NCBI GenBank assembly: GCA_003213615.1
Contig: QCMQ01000005.1
Coordinates: forward strand, 1 to 64,000
Direction: 5' to 3'
Source of the DNA: Pelagibacteraceae bacterium AG-422-D23
GTDB taxonomy: Bacteria; Pseudomonadota; Alphaproteobacteria; Pelagibacterales; Pelagibacteraceae
DNA: 64,000 nucleotides
In this document: positions 1-8,033 of the stretch, one piece after another
Position numbering within the stretch: the stretch's first letter is position 1
Layout of the letters: each line of letters starts with the position of its first letter
Notes under the pieces: generated by a model
The model's database searches: none
Seen by the model: only the letters and a program-made list of their open reading frames with translations
Told to the model about the DNA's origin: nothing
Made by a program: the position numbers and the translations under genes

Positions 1-333
1 TATAGTTTCTTAATGAATAAATGTTTATTTTCAGGAGATACTCTTTTAATTAATGGCACCGGTAGAACTGATTTTCAAAATGGTAGTTCAAAAGATGCAT
101 ATAATTCAATATTTAATAGATTATTAAAATTACCCGAGGATACCATTTTATATCCTGGTCATGATTATAACGGTAAAGAATTTAGTACCATTGGTAATGA
201 AAAAAAATTTAATCCAAGATTGCAGGTTAAAAATGTTGATGAGTATATAGAACTTATGTCAAATCTTAATTTAGCAAAACCAAAATTAATAGATATCAAT
301 GTAAGTAGAAATATAAAATTAGGTGCTAATTAA
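1..333 (+). CDS. ETHE1-like persulfide dioxygenase / glyoxalase II-family protein (C-terminal part)
   Basis: The reading frame is open from the first base of the window, so this is the 3' part of a longer gene. The visible 110 residues are the C-terminal half of a metallo-beta-lactamase fold. They contain SGDTLL, where Asp is a metal ligand, then GRTDFQ-G, and YPGHDY, where His is a metal ligand, followed by a NPRL motif. GRTDFQ-G together with HDY-G and NPRL is typical of the ETHE1 sulfur dioxygenase branch, which oxidises glutathione persulfide to sulfite, rather than of plain glyoxalase II. The stop overlaps the end of the convergent azlD-like gene by 8 bp. Family placement is good; the exact substrate is inferred. 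Confidence 0.75.
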   Translation, partial: YSFLMNKCLFSGDTLLINGTGRTDFQNGSSKDAYNSIFNRLLKLPEDTILYPGHDYNGKEFSTIGNEKKFNPRLQVKNVDEYIELMSNLNLAKPKLIDINVSRNIKLGAN

Positions 334-643
334 ATACTATAAATATTAAAAACCAATAAGAAACTAATCCAGCTGAAATAGTTGCAATAATATTTTTTGA
401 GAAATAACCAACAATTACAGCAACTAATGCTCCAAAAATTTTTGGATCATTCATTTCTATAAAAGTTCCAAAATCATTTATAAATATTCCTGGAAATATT
501 ATTGCTGGAAATACTGCAGAAGGAACATATTCTAATACAGCTTTAATTTTATCTCCTAACATATCTCTACTAATTAGAGCGATCATAGTCATTCTAGTAA
601 AGTAAGTTAAGATTCCAGCAAAAATTATTGATGCTAAGGTCAT
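326..643 (-). CDS. azlD: AzlD-like branched-chain amino acid transport protein
   Basis: A 105-residue, almost wholly hydrophobic protein with about four predicted membrane segments and the TYFTR-type N-terminal motif of the AzlD family (PF05437). AzlD proteins work with the larger AzlC subunit as a branched-chain amino acid exporter. Its start overlaps the stop of the azlC gene by four bases (ATGA), a strong sign of coupled translation. It is the last gene of the minus-strand run that begins with the iron-binding protein gene, although a link between iron uptake and amino acid export is not obvious. Substrate specificity cannot be read from the sequence. Confidence 0.8.
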   Translation of the reverse strand: MTLASIIFAGILTYFTRMTMIALISRDMLGDKIKAVLEYVPSAVFPAIIFPGIFINDFGTFIEMNDPKIFGALVAVIVGYFSKNIIATISAGLVSYWFLIFIVFN

Positions 644-1326
644 TTTTTCAGCCTCAATAATAGTGCAGCAACGAACAAAGCAATTACTGGTGAAATAATT
701 ATGTAAGATTTAAATGGAGCATCAAAAAATAATAAAGAACTTAAGCCACAAGTAATCATAACAATTACATGATCTAATTTTTTTAAATCCTGAACAACAA
801 TTGCTATAAATGTTAAAGGAATTGCAAATTTTAACCCAAGTTCCTCTGGAACAAATGAACCTAAAACAATACCTGATAAGGTTGCAATTTGCCAACATAC
901 CCACATTGTGCAACCAGTACCAATTAAATGATAATGTAAAAATTCTTCATTTCTATTTTTTTTGAAAAATTTATTGGACTCAGCAAAGCCTTGGTCTACA
1001 ACAACATAAGAAATTAATAATTTTTTTATAAAAGATAATTTTTCTAAATATTCAGATAAAACTGCTCCATATAATAAATGTCTGGAATTTATAATTCCAA
1101 CAGAGGCAACCGCAACCAAACTAGATGCACCTCCTGCTAACAACTGCAGAAAAACTATTTGTGAAGCCCCTCCAAAAATTATGAAAGACATTGCGTAAAC
1201 TAAATATGGGTGAAATCCAAGTTCGACCCCGATTGCTCCACAAATTATTCCAAATGGAATTACTGAAAGCATATGTGGAGAAATATCCAGCATACCTCTA
1301 GTGAATAATTGTTTTTTAGAAAGCAT
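640..1326 (-). CDS. azlC: AzlC family branched-chain amino acid permease
   Basis: A 228-residue integral membrane protein of normal AzlC length (PF03591). Family features visible are the N-terminal GxxDxxPxxxSVIPFGIICGA-like stretch, the GGASQIVFLQLL segment near residue 50, and the NSRHLLYGA motif near residue 80. Five to seven hydrophobic segments follow. It is paired with the overlapping azlD gene downstream, and its start lies 12 bp after the fbpC-like ATPase gene on the same strand, so it is probably cotranscribed with the iron transporter. The exported amino acid is inferred from the family only. Confidence 0.85.
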   Translation of the reverse strand: MLSKKQLFTRGMLDISPHMLSVIPFGIICGAIGVELGFHPYLVYAMSFIIFGGASQIVFLQLLAGGASSLVAVASVGIINSRHLLYGAVLSEYLEKLSFIKKLLISYVVVDQGFAESNKFFKKNRNEEFLHYHLIGTGCTMWVCWQIATLSGIVLGSFVPEELGLKFAIPLTFIAIVVQDLKKLDHVIVMITCGLSSLLFFDAPFKSYIIISPVIALFVAALLLRLKK

Positions 1327-1338
1327 TTGCTTGTTTTA

Positions 1339-2400
1339 TTAAAAACAAACTATGTGATCAATATTAATCGGTCTTTTAATTCCAAACTTTTCGTCAGCTT
1401 CATGTTGATGTTCGTGATGGGAATGAACAAAAACTGGTATTAATAAATCGCTATTGGTTTTCAAAGTGTAGATAAAGTTTGTTCCTCTAAATTTTCGATC
1501 TACTACTTCTAGCTTTAGATTGCTTTTATCGTCATGCTCAAGGTCTTCTGGTTGTAATAATAATTGTACATTTGAACCTTTTGGATAATGCTTAATAAAA
1601 TTACCTTTAATTGTTCCAAGATCGTCATTTTCTAATGAATTTTCTCCTGTTACTTTTGCTGGAATTAAAATTCCACGATTTAAAAAATTTACTACTTCGA
1701 CTGAGTTTGGAAAATGATAAACATTATAAGGATCATCAATCTGTTTAATTTGTCCATCTAATATAATTGCACATTTGGTGCCAAGATAAAAAGCTTCATA
1801 GGAGTCATGAGTAACAATTATTGTTGTAATTTTTAATTTACTTAATATTTTTTTTAATCTTACTTGAATTTCTTCTTTAAAACTTTGATCGACATTCGAT
1901 AAAGGTTCATCTAACAACAAAAGATCAGGTTGTGTGAGTAAAGATCTTGCAAGTGAGGCTCTTTGTGCTTCACCGGCGCTAATTTCATGAGGAAATTTTG
2001 GTAATATTTTTTCTATATCAAGAAAATCTATAATCTCTTTAAAACTAAGTTTTTTCTTTCTTTTTCCTTTATTTCTCTCAGCGCCTAATAAAATATTTTT
2101 TTCAACTGTGTAATGGGGAAATAAACTGTTGTCCTGAAAAGCTAAAGATACGTTTCTATCTTCAGGTTCTACATTTTGATCTTTAGACGATAATAATTTT
2201 CCGTTTAATTTTATTGAACCTTTATCAATTTTTTCTAATCCAGCTATAGTTCTAAGTATTGTAGTTTTTCCAATTCCTGAAGGACCAAGAATACACAAAG
2301 TATCCCCTTCATTTTCAATCGCAAAAGTTGCATTCTTAATTTTGATCTTTCCACCTATAGTGAAATCAACATTTTTAATCTCTAAATAACTATCGCTCAT
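1339..2400 (-). CDS. fbpC: Fe(III) ABC transporter ATP-binding protein
   Basis: A 353-residue ABC ATPase. Walker A (GPSGIGKTT) is at residues 39-47, a Q-loop (AFQD) near 87, the signature appears as ISAGEAQR near 140, and Walker B (LLLLDEP) near 160, followed by the H-loop His in IVTHD near 198. A C-terminal TOBE-like regulatory domain follows. It energises the two-domain permease encoded just upstream, which it overlaps by 11 bp, so the pair is translationally linked. One oddity is a His-rich stretch in the C-terminal domain, with five His between residues 326 and 333. The iron assignment comes from the upstream binding protein and Fur-like sites. Confidence 0.85.
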   Translation of the reverse strand: MSDSYLEIKNVDFTIGGKIKIKNATFAIENEGDTLCILGPSGIGKTTILRTIAGLEKIDKGSIKLNGKLLSSKDQNVEPEDRNVSLAFQDNSLFPHYTVEKNILLGAERNKGKRKKKLSFKEIIDFLDIEKILPKFPHEISAGEAQRASLARSLLTQPDLLLLDEPLSNVDQSFKEEIQVRLKKILSKLKITTIIVTHDSYEAFYLGTKCAIILDGQIKQIDDPYNVYHFPNSVEVVNFLNRGILIPAKVTGENSLENDDLGTIKGNFIKHYPKGSNVQLLLQPEDLEHDDKSNLKLEVVDRKFRGTNFIYTLKTNSDLLIPVFVHSHHEHQHEADEKFGIKRPINIDHIVCF

Positions 2401-4018
2401 TTTCCCTCAGTATATATTTAGATGTAAGCATTATAAATAGAGTTGCAATCAAAATTAAAAATAATGAAGGAACAGCTGCGGCTTCTAATAAGTCTTCTGA
2501 GGCAGATATATAAGCCGTAGTTGCAAATGTTTCAAAATTAAAAGGTCTTAAAATCAAAGTGATTGGCAATTCTCTTATTATTTCTAAAGAAATTAGTATT
2601 CCAACAAATAAAAGAGAGTTTCTTAAGAAAGGTACATGAATATTCATAAAAGTTTTCTTTTTAGAGTAACCAAGTAAATATGAACTTTCATCAACAGAAA
2701 TATTTATTTTTTCATAACCAGATTTTATTCCATTAAAAGCTAAAGAATAGAATCTTACAAAATAAACTAAGACAAGTCCTAGAATAGAACCAATAAACAT
2801 TTTTTTAATAGATAAAAAACCTAGTGCTTTAACAACATTGTCATCAAACCAAGCAATAAAAGTTATAAATGCCACTGCTAAAATTACTCCTGGAATTGCA
2901 TAACCAGAAATAGATAAAGTAGATAAAGCGTTTAAAGTTTTATTTTTAGAAACTCTATTTCCATAATTAGAAATTAAAGAAAAAATTATTAAAACTAAGC
3001 TTGATAATAACACCAAGTATAGGGTGTTTAATGTTAAAGTTACTACTGAAATATCAAAAAGATTTTCTGGAAATTTTAAAGTCCAATAAAGCATTTGACT
3101 TAGTGGAAATAAAAAACTTAGGAAAAAAACTAAGAAACAAATTGAGAATGCAAAAAATGCTTTAGTTCCTGACAGTTGAATTTTTTCTTTTTGTTTAAAT
3201 CCACCTTTAGTATTGGCGTGATACCTTGCCTTCTTCCTAGATAAATTTTCTAAAATAAATATTGCAAAAATGAATAAAAGAAGAAAAAAAGATATCCTGT
3301 TTGAGAAAGCTAAGTCATCAAATGTAATCCAAGAATTGTAAATACCTGTTGTTAAAGTATTTATAGAAAAGAAATCAACCGCCCCAAATTCGGCTAAAGT
3401 TTCCATCGCAACTAGAGAAAGGCCTGCAACAATTGCTGGCCTAGCGGCAGGTAAAATTAAAGAATAAAAGGATTTTGCTTTTGAAAATCCTAAATTTCTC
3501 CCTAAATCAATTAAATTTTGAGATTGATACTGGAATGATGCTCTTGAGAGAATATAAACATAAGCAAATAGTGAAAAAGATAGAGAAAGTACTGCCCCTA
3601 TCAGACCATCAAACTTTGGAATGCTTTGATTATAATTTGCCTCTCCAAATAGATTTTTCAATATCGAATATAAAGTTCCATAATTTTCAAAGAAAGCTGT
3701 CAATGAATATGCGTAAATATAAGGAGGTACAGCAAAAGATAATATAAGAGCCCATTTAAAAAAATTACTTAAAGGGAATTTGTAAAAAGAAACTAAATAA
3801 GCCGTACTAGTTCCAATGAAAAAAGTTAAAACCAAAACACTAATCAGTAAAACTAGTGAATTAAAAATGTATTCAAACAAAAAAGTATCTTTTAGAATTT
3901 GATAATAATTTGATGTTTCCTCAAAAAAACTAGTAAATACAGTTACAATTGGTATAGCAACAAAAATTGATACCAATAAAGAACTTAAAAACCAAAAATT
4001 TATTTTTTTTAAATACAT
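2390..4018 (-). CDS. fbpB: Fe(III) ABC transporter permease, fused two-domain
   Basis: A 542-residue inner-membrane protein with about twelve hydrophobic segments in two homologous halves. Each half carries an EAA-type cytoplasmic loop: the first near residues 170-200 (LGRNLGFSKAKSFYSLILPAARP), the second near 440-470 (LLGYSKKKTFMNIHVPFLR). This fused layout is standard for FbpB/SfuB ferric permeases. The gene follows the binding-protein gene after a strong inverted repeat (4034-4082), and the likely ribosome binding sequence AGGGTAAA directly abuts the ATG. The hairpin loop is complementary to that sequence, suggesting translational control. It overlaps fbpC by 11 bp. Confidence 0.88.
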   Translation of the reverse strand: MYLKKINFWFLSSLLVSIFVAIPIVTVFTSFFEETSNYYQILKDTFLFEYIFNSLVLLISVLVLTFFIGTSTAYLVSFYKFPLSNFFKWALILSFAVPPYIYAYSLTAFFENYGTLYSILKNLFGEANYNQSIPKFDGLIGAVLSLSFSLFAYVYILSRASFQYQSQNLIDLGRNLGFSKAKSFYSLILPAARPAIVAGLSLVAMETLAEFGAVDFFSINTLTTGIYNSWITFDDLAFSNRISFFLLLFIFAIFILENLSRKKARYHANTKGGFKQKEKIQLSGTKAFFAFSICFLVFFLSFLFPLSQMLYWTLKFPENLFDISVVTLTLNTLYLVLLSSLVLIIFSLISNYGNRVSKNKTLNALSTLSISGYAIPGVILAVAFITFIAWFDDNVVKALGFLSIKKMFIGSILGLVLVYFVRFYSLAFNGIKSGYEKINISVDESSYLLGYSKKKTFMNIHVPFLRNSLLFVGILISLEIIRELPITLILRPFNFETFATTAYISASEDLLEAAAVPSLFLILIATLFIMLTSKYILRENER

Positions 4019-4082
4019 TTTACCCTTTTATTCAGTGAACATAATCAATAGTAGGGTAAATAACTATTGAGTTATGTTCACT
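4019..4082 (-). promoter_or_regulatory. Hairpin with loop complementary to the fbpB ribosome binding site (candidate pseudoknot)
   Basis: On the minus-strand transcript a 19-bp stem with one bulged base (arms 4063-4082 and 4034-4052, loop 4053-4062) lies between the iron-binding-protein cistrons and fbpB. The loop contains TTTACCCT, and the eight bases directly before the fbpB ATG (4019-4026) read AGGGTAAA, its exact complement. The RNA could therefore fold as an H-type pseudoknot hiding the fbpB ribosome binding site. There is no T-tract after the stem on this strand, so a plain terminator is less likely. The stem may also stabilise the upstream mRNA. The pairing is seen directly; its function is inferred. 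Confidence 0.6.
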
Positions 4083-4091
4083 TTTTGAAAA

Positions 4092-4286
4092 TTAACTTTT
4101 TAAATCAAAAACATTAATGACACGATCAATATCATTATTTCTGATCTCAGATAATTTTCTATTATTTATTTTTTTTTTAATTTTTTCACATTGTGACAAG
4201 CATGGCTCACAAGTTATCTGACCCTCTAGAGAACCACTCTTGCCTGGAGAAATGTCTAAATTAAAATTAAATAAATTTTTTCTCAC
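4092..4286 (-). CDS. Small Cys-motif protein in the iron transport operon
   Basis: A 64-residue ORF starting with GTG ten bases after the fbpA stop. The intervening GGAA sequence gives a plausible ribosome binding site, and only 7 bp separate the two genes. The protein has no signal peptide or membrane segment. Its centre carries a C-x2-C-x3-C cluster (CEPCLSQC, residues 27-34) followed by a Lys-rich stretch, so it could bind a metal or iron-sulfur cluster. I do not recognise the family. Position between the binding protein and permease genes points to a role in iron handling, but that is inference. The GTG start and small size leave some doubt that it is a real gene. Confidence 0.5.
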   Translation of the reverse strand: MRKNLFNFNLDISPGKSGSLEGQITCEPCLSQCEKIKKKINNRKLSEIRNNDIDRVINVFDLKS

Positions 4287-4293
4287 TTGTTCC

Positions 4294-5322
4294 TTACTTC
4301 CATCCAGCAGCTGTCATTACCTCTAATGCAGCAGCTTGATTTTTTCCATAGCTTGAAACTTTAGTTGTTAAATCTTGTTTAAAATCTAATCCTAAATTAT
4401 TCACTACTAATGGATTTGGAGATACCCCGGCTATCATTGGAAACTCAAAAGTATTATTTGTAAAATGTTCCTGAGCCTCTGGTGATAATAAAAAGTCAAC
4501 AAGAGCGATCGCATTTGCTTTATTAGGTGCTCCTTTTACTAAAGCTGCACAACTAATATTCATATGTGTTCCTCTATCATTTTGATTAGGAAAAAATGCC
4601 TTAACTTTTTTAGCAGCCGATTGTTGTTCTGCTCCTTTATTACCAGATAGCATAAGTGCCAAGTAATAAGTATTTGCTACAGCAATATCAGCTTCTCCAG
4701 CTGCAACTGCCATAATTTGAGCTCTGTCGTTTCCTTTTGGTGTTCTTGCCATATTAGCAACAACTCCTTTAGACCATTCAGCAGCAGCTTTCTTTCCATT
4801 ATTCTCAATCAATGAAGCTACAAGAGATTTGTTATAAATGTTGCTTGATTTTCTAATTACTAATCTACCTTTCCATTTTGGATCAGCTAGACCTTCATAT
4901 GTAAGACCTGATAATTCAGCGCCACTTACTCTTTCTGGTGAATAGTAAATTATTCTTGCTCTTTTAGCTACCCCTACCCAGTGTGTAGTTCTAAAATTTT
5001 TTGGAACAGAATATTTAATTGTTGGAGACACCAAACCACTTTGTGTCATTCCTTTAGCCTTGAAAGCTCCACATCTTCCAGCATCAGCAGTAATATATAG
5101 ATCAGCAGAAGAATCGGTGCCTTCTTCGATCATTCTTTTTTCTAATGCACTAGCCTTTCCATTAATCAGGTTTACTTTAATTCCAGTTTTGTTGGTAAAT
5201 TTGCTATAAAGCTCATTATCTGCTTTGTAATGTCTTGCATTGAAGATATTTACTTCATTTGCAATCGCAAAAGACGAAATTATTAAAGAAATAAATAAAC
5301 TTATTATTGTTACTTTTTTCAT
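4294..5322 (-). CDS. fbpA: Periplasmic Fe(III)-binding protein of ABC transporter
   Basis: A 342-residue FbpA/FutA-type ferric-binding protein. An N-terminal signal peptide (MKKVTIISLFISLIISSFAIA) precedes the mature start NEVNIFNARHY. The paired tyrosines that bind iron in this family are visible as ANTYYLAL near residue 217, and RHY near residue 31 supplies another likely ligand. Length matches the family. It heads the operon fbpA, small Cys protein, fbpB, fbpC. The upstream region carries two Fur-like palindromes that overlap a candidate promoter, so iron-repressed expression is expected. The ribosome binding site AAGGA sits just before the ATG. Confidence 0.9.
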   Translation of the reverse strand: MKKVTIISLFISLIISSFAIANEVNIFNARHYKADNELYSKFTNKTGIKVNLINGKASALEKRMIEEGTDSSADLYITADAGRCGAFKAKGMTQSGLVSPTIKYSVPKNFRTTHWVGVAKRARIIYYSPERVSGAELSGLTYEGLADPKWKGRLVIRKSSNIYNKSLVASLIENNGKKAAAEWSKGVVANMARTPKGNDRAQIMAVAAGEADIAVANTYYLALMLSGNKGAEQQSAAKKVKAFFPNQNDRGTHMNISCAALVKGAPNKANAIALVDFLLSPEAQEHFTNNTFEFPMIAGVSPNPLVVNNLGLDFKQDLTTKVSSYGKNQAAALEVMTAAGWK

Positions 5323-5350
5323 TGTATCCTTATCTTTACCCTAATTGATT

Positions 5351-5393
5351 TGCGAATGAGAGTTATTCTCAATGCGAATGATTATCAATCGCA
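5351..5393 (-). promoter_or_regulatory. Tandem Fur-like operator sites upstream of fbpA
   Basis: Two copies of TGCGAATGA begin exactly 22 bp apart (5351 and 5373). The fbpA-distal copy (5373-5393) is a near-perfect palindrome with arms TGCGA-TGA and TCA-TCGCA around a central TTA. The fbpA-proximal copy contains the palindrome TGAGAGTTATTCTCA. Both resemble Fur-family boxes (GATAATnATTATC-like cores). They overlap a possible minus-strand promoter, TTGATA at 5388-5383, 17 bp from TAACTC. Spacing of about two helical turns would place two dimers on the same face. Which Fur-family protein binds cannot be told. Confidence 0.7.
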
Positions 5394-5445
5394 TATTTTG
5401 TCGCAGAATACAAGGACTATTTGATATTATTTATAGAGGATATTT

Positions 5446-6333
5446 TTATTTCCAGTCGCCAATTTTACTGAATAAGAAATTTCTAAAAGCTTGAACTCTA
5501 GCTGTGTTTTTTAATGATTGCGGGTAAACAAAGTGAGCTTCTGTTATTGGTCCTTCTACTTTTGGAAGCACTTTAATAACGTTATTAGAATTTGATACTA
5601 GATATTCTGGAAGTGCAGCTAATCCTACACCAGACTCAACCGCTAACAATAATCCCATAACACTATTTACTCTCATAATTGTTTTTCTTTTCTTTCCATC
5701 GTGCATTCCAATTTTTAACGCCCAATCAGGGTTATAAACTGGAGAAGGAGCACCTTTTCCAAAAGAAATAAATTTATGTTTATTTAAATCACCTATTGTT
5801 TTTGGCATTCCATTTTTTTCTAAATACTTATTTGATCCATAAATATAGTACTTAATATCAACTAATTTTTTTTGAATATAATTAAGCTGTTTTGGTCTTC
5901 TCATGAAAATTCCAATATCAGCTTGTCGAGTACTTAAATCTAATTCTTTGTCATCAAAAACTAATTCGATTTCAATTTCAGGGTTGAGTCTCATAAATTC
6001 TTGAATTCTTGGAGTTAACCAGTGAGTTCCAAAACTTCTTACAGTTGTAATTGTTAATTTTCCTGTTGGTTTATTTTTTTGGTCCCCTAATGAAGTTTCC
6101 ACTTCTTTAAGTTTACTAATTACTTCATGAGCTGTTTTAAATACATATTCACCATTTTCTGTAAGTGTTAATCCTCTTGCGTGTCTTTCAAACAATTGTA
6201 CTTTTAAATCTTGTTCTAATGATTGAATTTGCCTACTTATAGCTGATTGGCTAAGATTTAAGTTAACAGTAGCGTTTGTAAAGCTTCCAGCCTCTGCTAC
6301 AGCATGAAAAATTTTTAATTTATCCCAATCCAT
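5446..6333 (-). CDS. LysR-family transcriptional regulator
   Basis: A 295-residue LysR-type regulator of normal length. The N-terminal winged helix-turn-helix is clear: MDWDKLKIFHAVAEAGSFT, then NLSQSAISRQIQSLE and LFERHARGLTLTENG, within residues 1-60. A substrate-binding domain follows from about residue 90. Its ATG shares one base with the stop of the acuI-like gene (TAATG at 6333), so the two are made together and it may sense a metabolite of that pathway. LysR proteins often control a neighbouring gene, but the target is not shown by sequence. Confidence 0.9.
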   Translation of the reverse strand: MDWDKLKIFHAVAEAGSFTNATVNLNLSQSAISRQIQSLEQDLKVQLFERHARGLTLTENGEYVFKTAHEVISKLKEVETSLGDQKNKPTGKLTITTVRSFGTHWLTPRIQEFMRLNPEIEIELVFDDKELDLSTRQADIGIFMRRPKQLNYIQKKLVDIKYYIYGSNKYLEKNGMPKTIGDLNKHKFISFGKGAPSPVYNPDWALKIGMHDGKKRKTIMRVNSVMGLLLAVESGVGLAALPEYLVSNSNNVIKVLPKVEGPITEAHFVYPQSLKNTARVQAFRNFLFSKIGDWK

Positions 6334-7334
6334 TATTTATTTAAATCAACTAATACTCTTCCAGCAATTTCACCTTTTAAAATTTTTGGATAAGTTTCAA
6401 CTAATTCCTCCAGGCTAACAGTTAAAACTGATTTTTCAATTAAATCGAAATCAATTAATCTAGATGCTTCTCCCCAAATAAAATCTCTTCTCTTTATGCT
6501 ACAATTAGCGGAGTCCATTCCCCAAACTTTAATACCTCTTAACATAAACGGAAGTAAATTTGTATTAAGCTCATTGCTGTTTGCATTTCCGCAAACTGCT
6601 ATAATTCCATTTGATTTTGTTTGAGCTATTGCGTTTGCTAAAATTTTTCCACCTACAGTATCAACTACTCCATCCCATAAACCCTTATCTATTGGTCTTG
6701 GATCTTTATCAAATTCAGCCCTATTTATAATGTTTTTAGCACCTAACGATTTTAAATAGTCTAACTTAGAATCTTTTCCTGTAACTGCAGTAACGTTGTA
6801 ACCTAATTTAGTTAAAGCCATAACCGCTAAACTACCAACTCCGCCTGTTGCGCCAGTTACCAAAACATCATTTACTTTTTCTCCTAACAAAATACTTTCT
6901 CTTGCTTGAATAGCAAATGCACTCATTAAAGAAGTTAAACCCGCTGTTCCTAAAATCATTGCTTGTTTGCTAGTTAAACTATCAGGTTTTTTAACTAAAA
7001 AATCTCCACTTACTTTTGCAATTTGTGAAAACCCTCCAAAAAAAACTTCTCCCACTCTAAAACCAGTAAGAATTACTTCATCACCTTCTTTAAATTTTGA
7101 ATTATCGCTTTCAAGAACAGTTCCTGAAAAATCTATTCCTGGAATATGAGGATATTCTTTAACTAATCTTCCTCCATTTTTTAGAATCATTCCATCTTTA
7201 AAGTTTAAGTCCGAATAATCTACTTTTACAGTTACATCTCCGTGTTTTAAGAAACTCTTATCTAAAGATTTTACTTCACGCGAAAAGTTTTCGCCTTCTT
7301 GGTTAAGGACTATTGCTTTGAATTGATCCGACAC
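6333..7334 (-). CDS. acuI: AcuI-like NADPH-dependent acryloyl-CoA reductase (MDR, YhdH family)
   Basis: A 333-residue zinc-free medium-chain dehydrogenase/reductase of the YhdH/AcuI group. The N-terminal half has the substrate domain with YPHIPGIDFSG near residue 60 and the VFFGGFSQIAKV segment. The nucleotide-binding Rossmann motif TGATGGVGS lies near residue 160, with GLTSLMSA just before it. In DMSP-degrading marine bacteria AcuI reduces toxic acryloyl-CoA to propionyl-CoA. A DddP-like enzyme, a methanethiol-oxidase-like protein and a DmdA-like protein elsewhere in this window support that role. It lies one base after folE and overlaps the LysR start. General quinone oxidoreductase activity cannot be excluded. 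Confidence 0.75.
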   Translation of the reverse strand: MSDQFKAIVLNQEGENFSREVKSLDKSFLKHGDVTVKVDYSDLNFKDGMILKNGGRLVKEYPHIPGIDFSGTVLESDNSKFKEGDEVILTGFRVGEVFFGGFSQIAKVSGDFLVKKPDSLTSKQAMILGTAGLTSLMSAFAIQARESILLGEKVNDVLVTGATGGVGSLAVMALTKLGYNVTAVTGKDSKLDYLKSLGAKNIINRAEFDKDPRPIDKGLWDGVVDTVGGKILANAIAQTKSNGIIAVCGNANSNELNTNLLPFMLRGIKVWGMDSANCSIKRRDFIWGEASRLIDFDLIEKSVLTVSLEELVETYPKILKGEIAGRVLVDLNK

Positions 7335-7335
7335 A

Positions 7336-7956
7336 CTAATCTTTTAACTTAGTGCTGATAAATCGTAAATATCTATTTTGATAACTTAAATCTTCTTTGA
7401 ATTGCCCTAAGTAGTAATTAGTAACCGTAGTTGCTTGTTCTTTTTTAATACCTCTCATTGTCATACACTGATGAGTTGAATCAATAGTGACTGCAACACC
7501 TTTTGCATCTAAAGATTCCATTAAAGTGTTTGCTATCTGCATTGTAAGTCTCTCTTGTGTTTGTAATCTTTTTGAAAAAACTTCAACTACTCTTGCCAAC
7601 TTACTTAATCCCACAACTCTTTCTTTTGGGATATAAGCTACGTGTGCTTTTCCTATGATTGGAGCCATGTGATGTTCGCAGTGACTTTGTACTGAAATAT
7701 TTTTTTGTACAACCATGTCATCATAACCTTCAACATCACCAAAAGTTTTATCCAAAATTTTATTTGGATCTTGCTGGTAACCTTTAAAATATTCTTTAAA
7801 AGCTTTAACGACTCTCTTAGGAGTTTCTAACAAACCTTCTCTATTAGGGTCTTCACCCATCCAAGACAATATAGTTCTGAAAGCGTCTTCAGCTTCTTTA
7901 TCTGAAACCTGCTTGATATCTAAATTTTTGTTGTCTGTGTCTTTTACTAATTTCAT
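7336..7956 (-). CDS. folE: GTP cyclohydrolase I
   Basis: A 206-residue FolE of normal length, which opens GTP to dihydroneopterin triphosphate at the start of folate synthesis. The zinc and active-site motif HCEHHMAPIIGKAHVAYIP lies near residues 95-113, followed by VVGLSKLARVVEVF and the STHQCMTMRGI motif near 165. Only one base separates it from the acuI-like gene downstream. Placing a folate gene here suits a region rich in tetrahydrofolate-dependent demethylases, though FolE is also general housekeeping. It is divergent from hisI with a 77-bp spacer that must hold both promoters. Confidence 0.95.
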   Translation of the reverse strand: MKLVKDTDNKNLDIKQVSDKEAEDAFRTILSWMGEDPNREGLLETPKRVVKAFKEYFKGYQQDPNKILDKTFGDVEGYDDMVVQKNISVQSHCEHHMAPIIGKAHVAYIPKERVVGLSKLARVVEVFSKRLQTQERLTMQIANTLMESLDAKGVAVTIDSTHQCMTMRGIKKEQATTVTNYYLGQFKEDLSYQNRYLRFISTKLKD

Positions 7957-8033
7957 AGCGCTTTTTTATACAGTAATTACTTCGATTTAAAAATATTTAT
8001 TATATTCATATATGTGCTACATAATCACCTCGT

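Noticed and set aside
3475-3747. 90-residue plus-strand open frame inside fbpB
   Set aside because: Antisense to a conserved EAA-loop region of the permease; no supporting signal.
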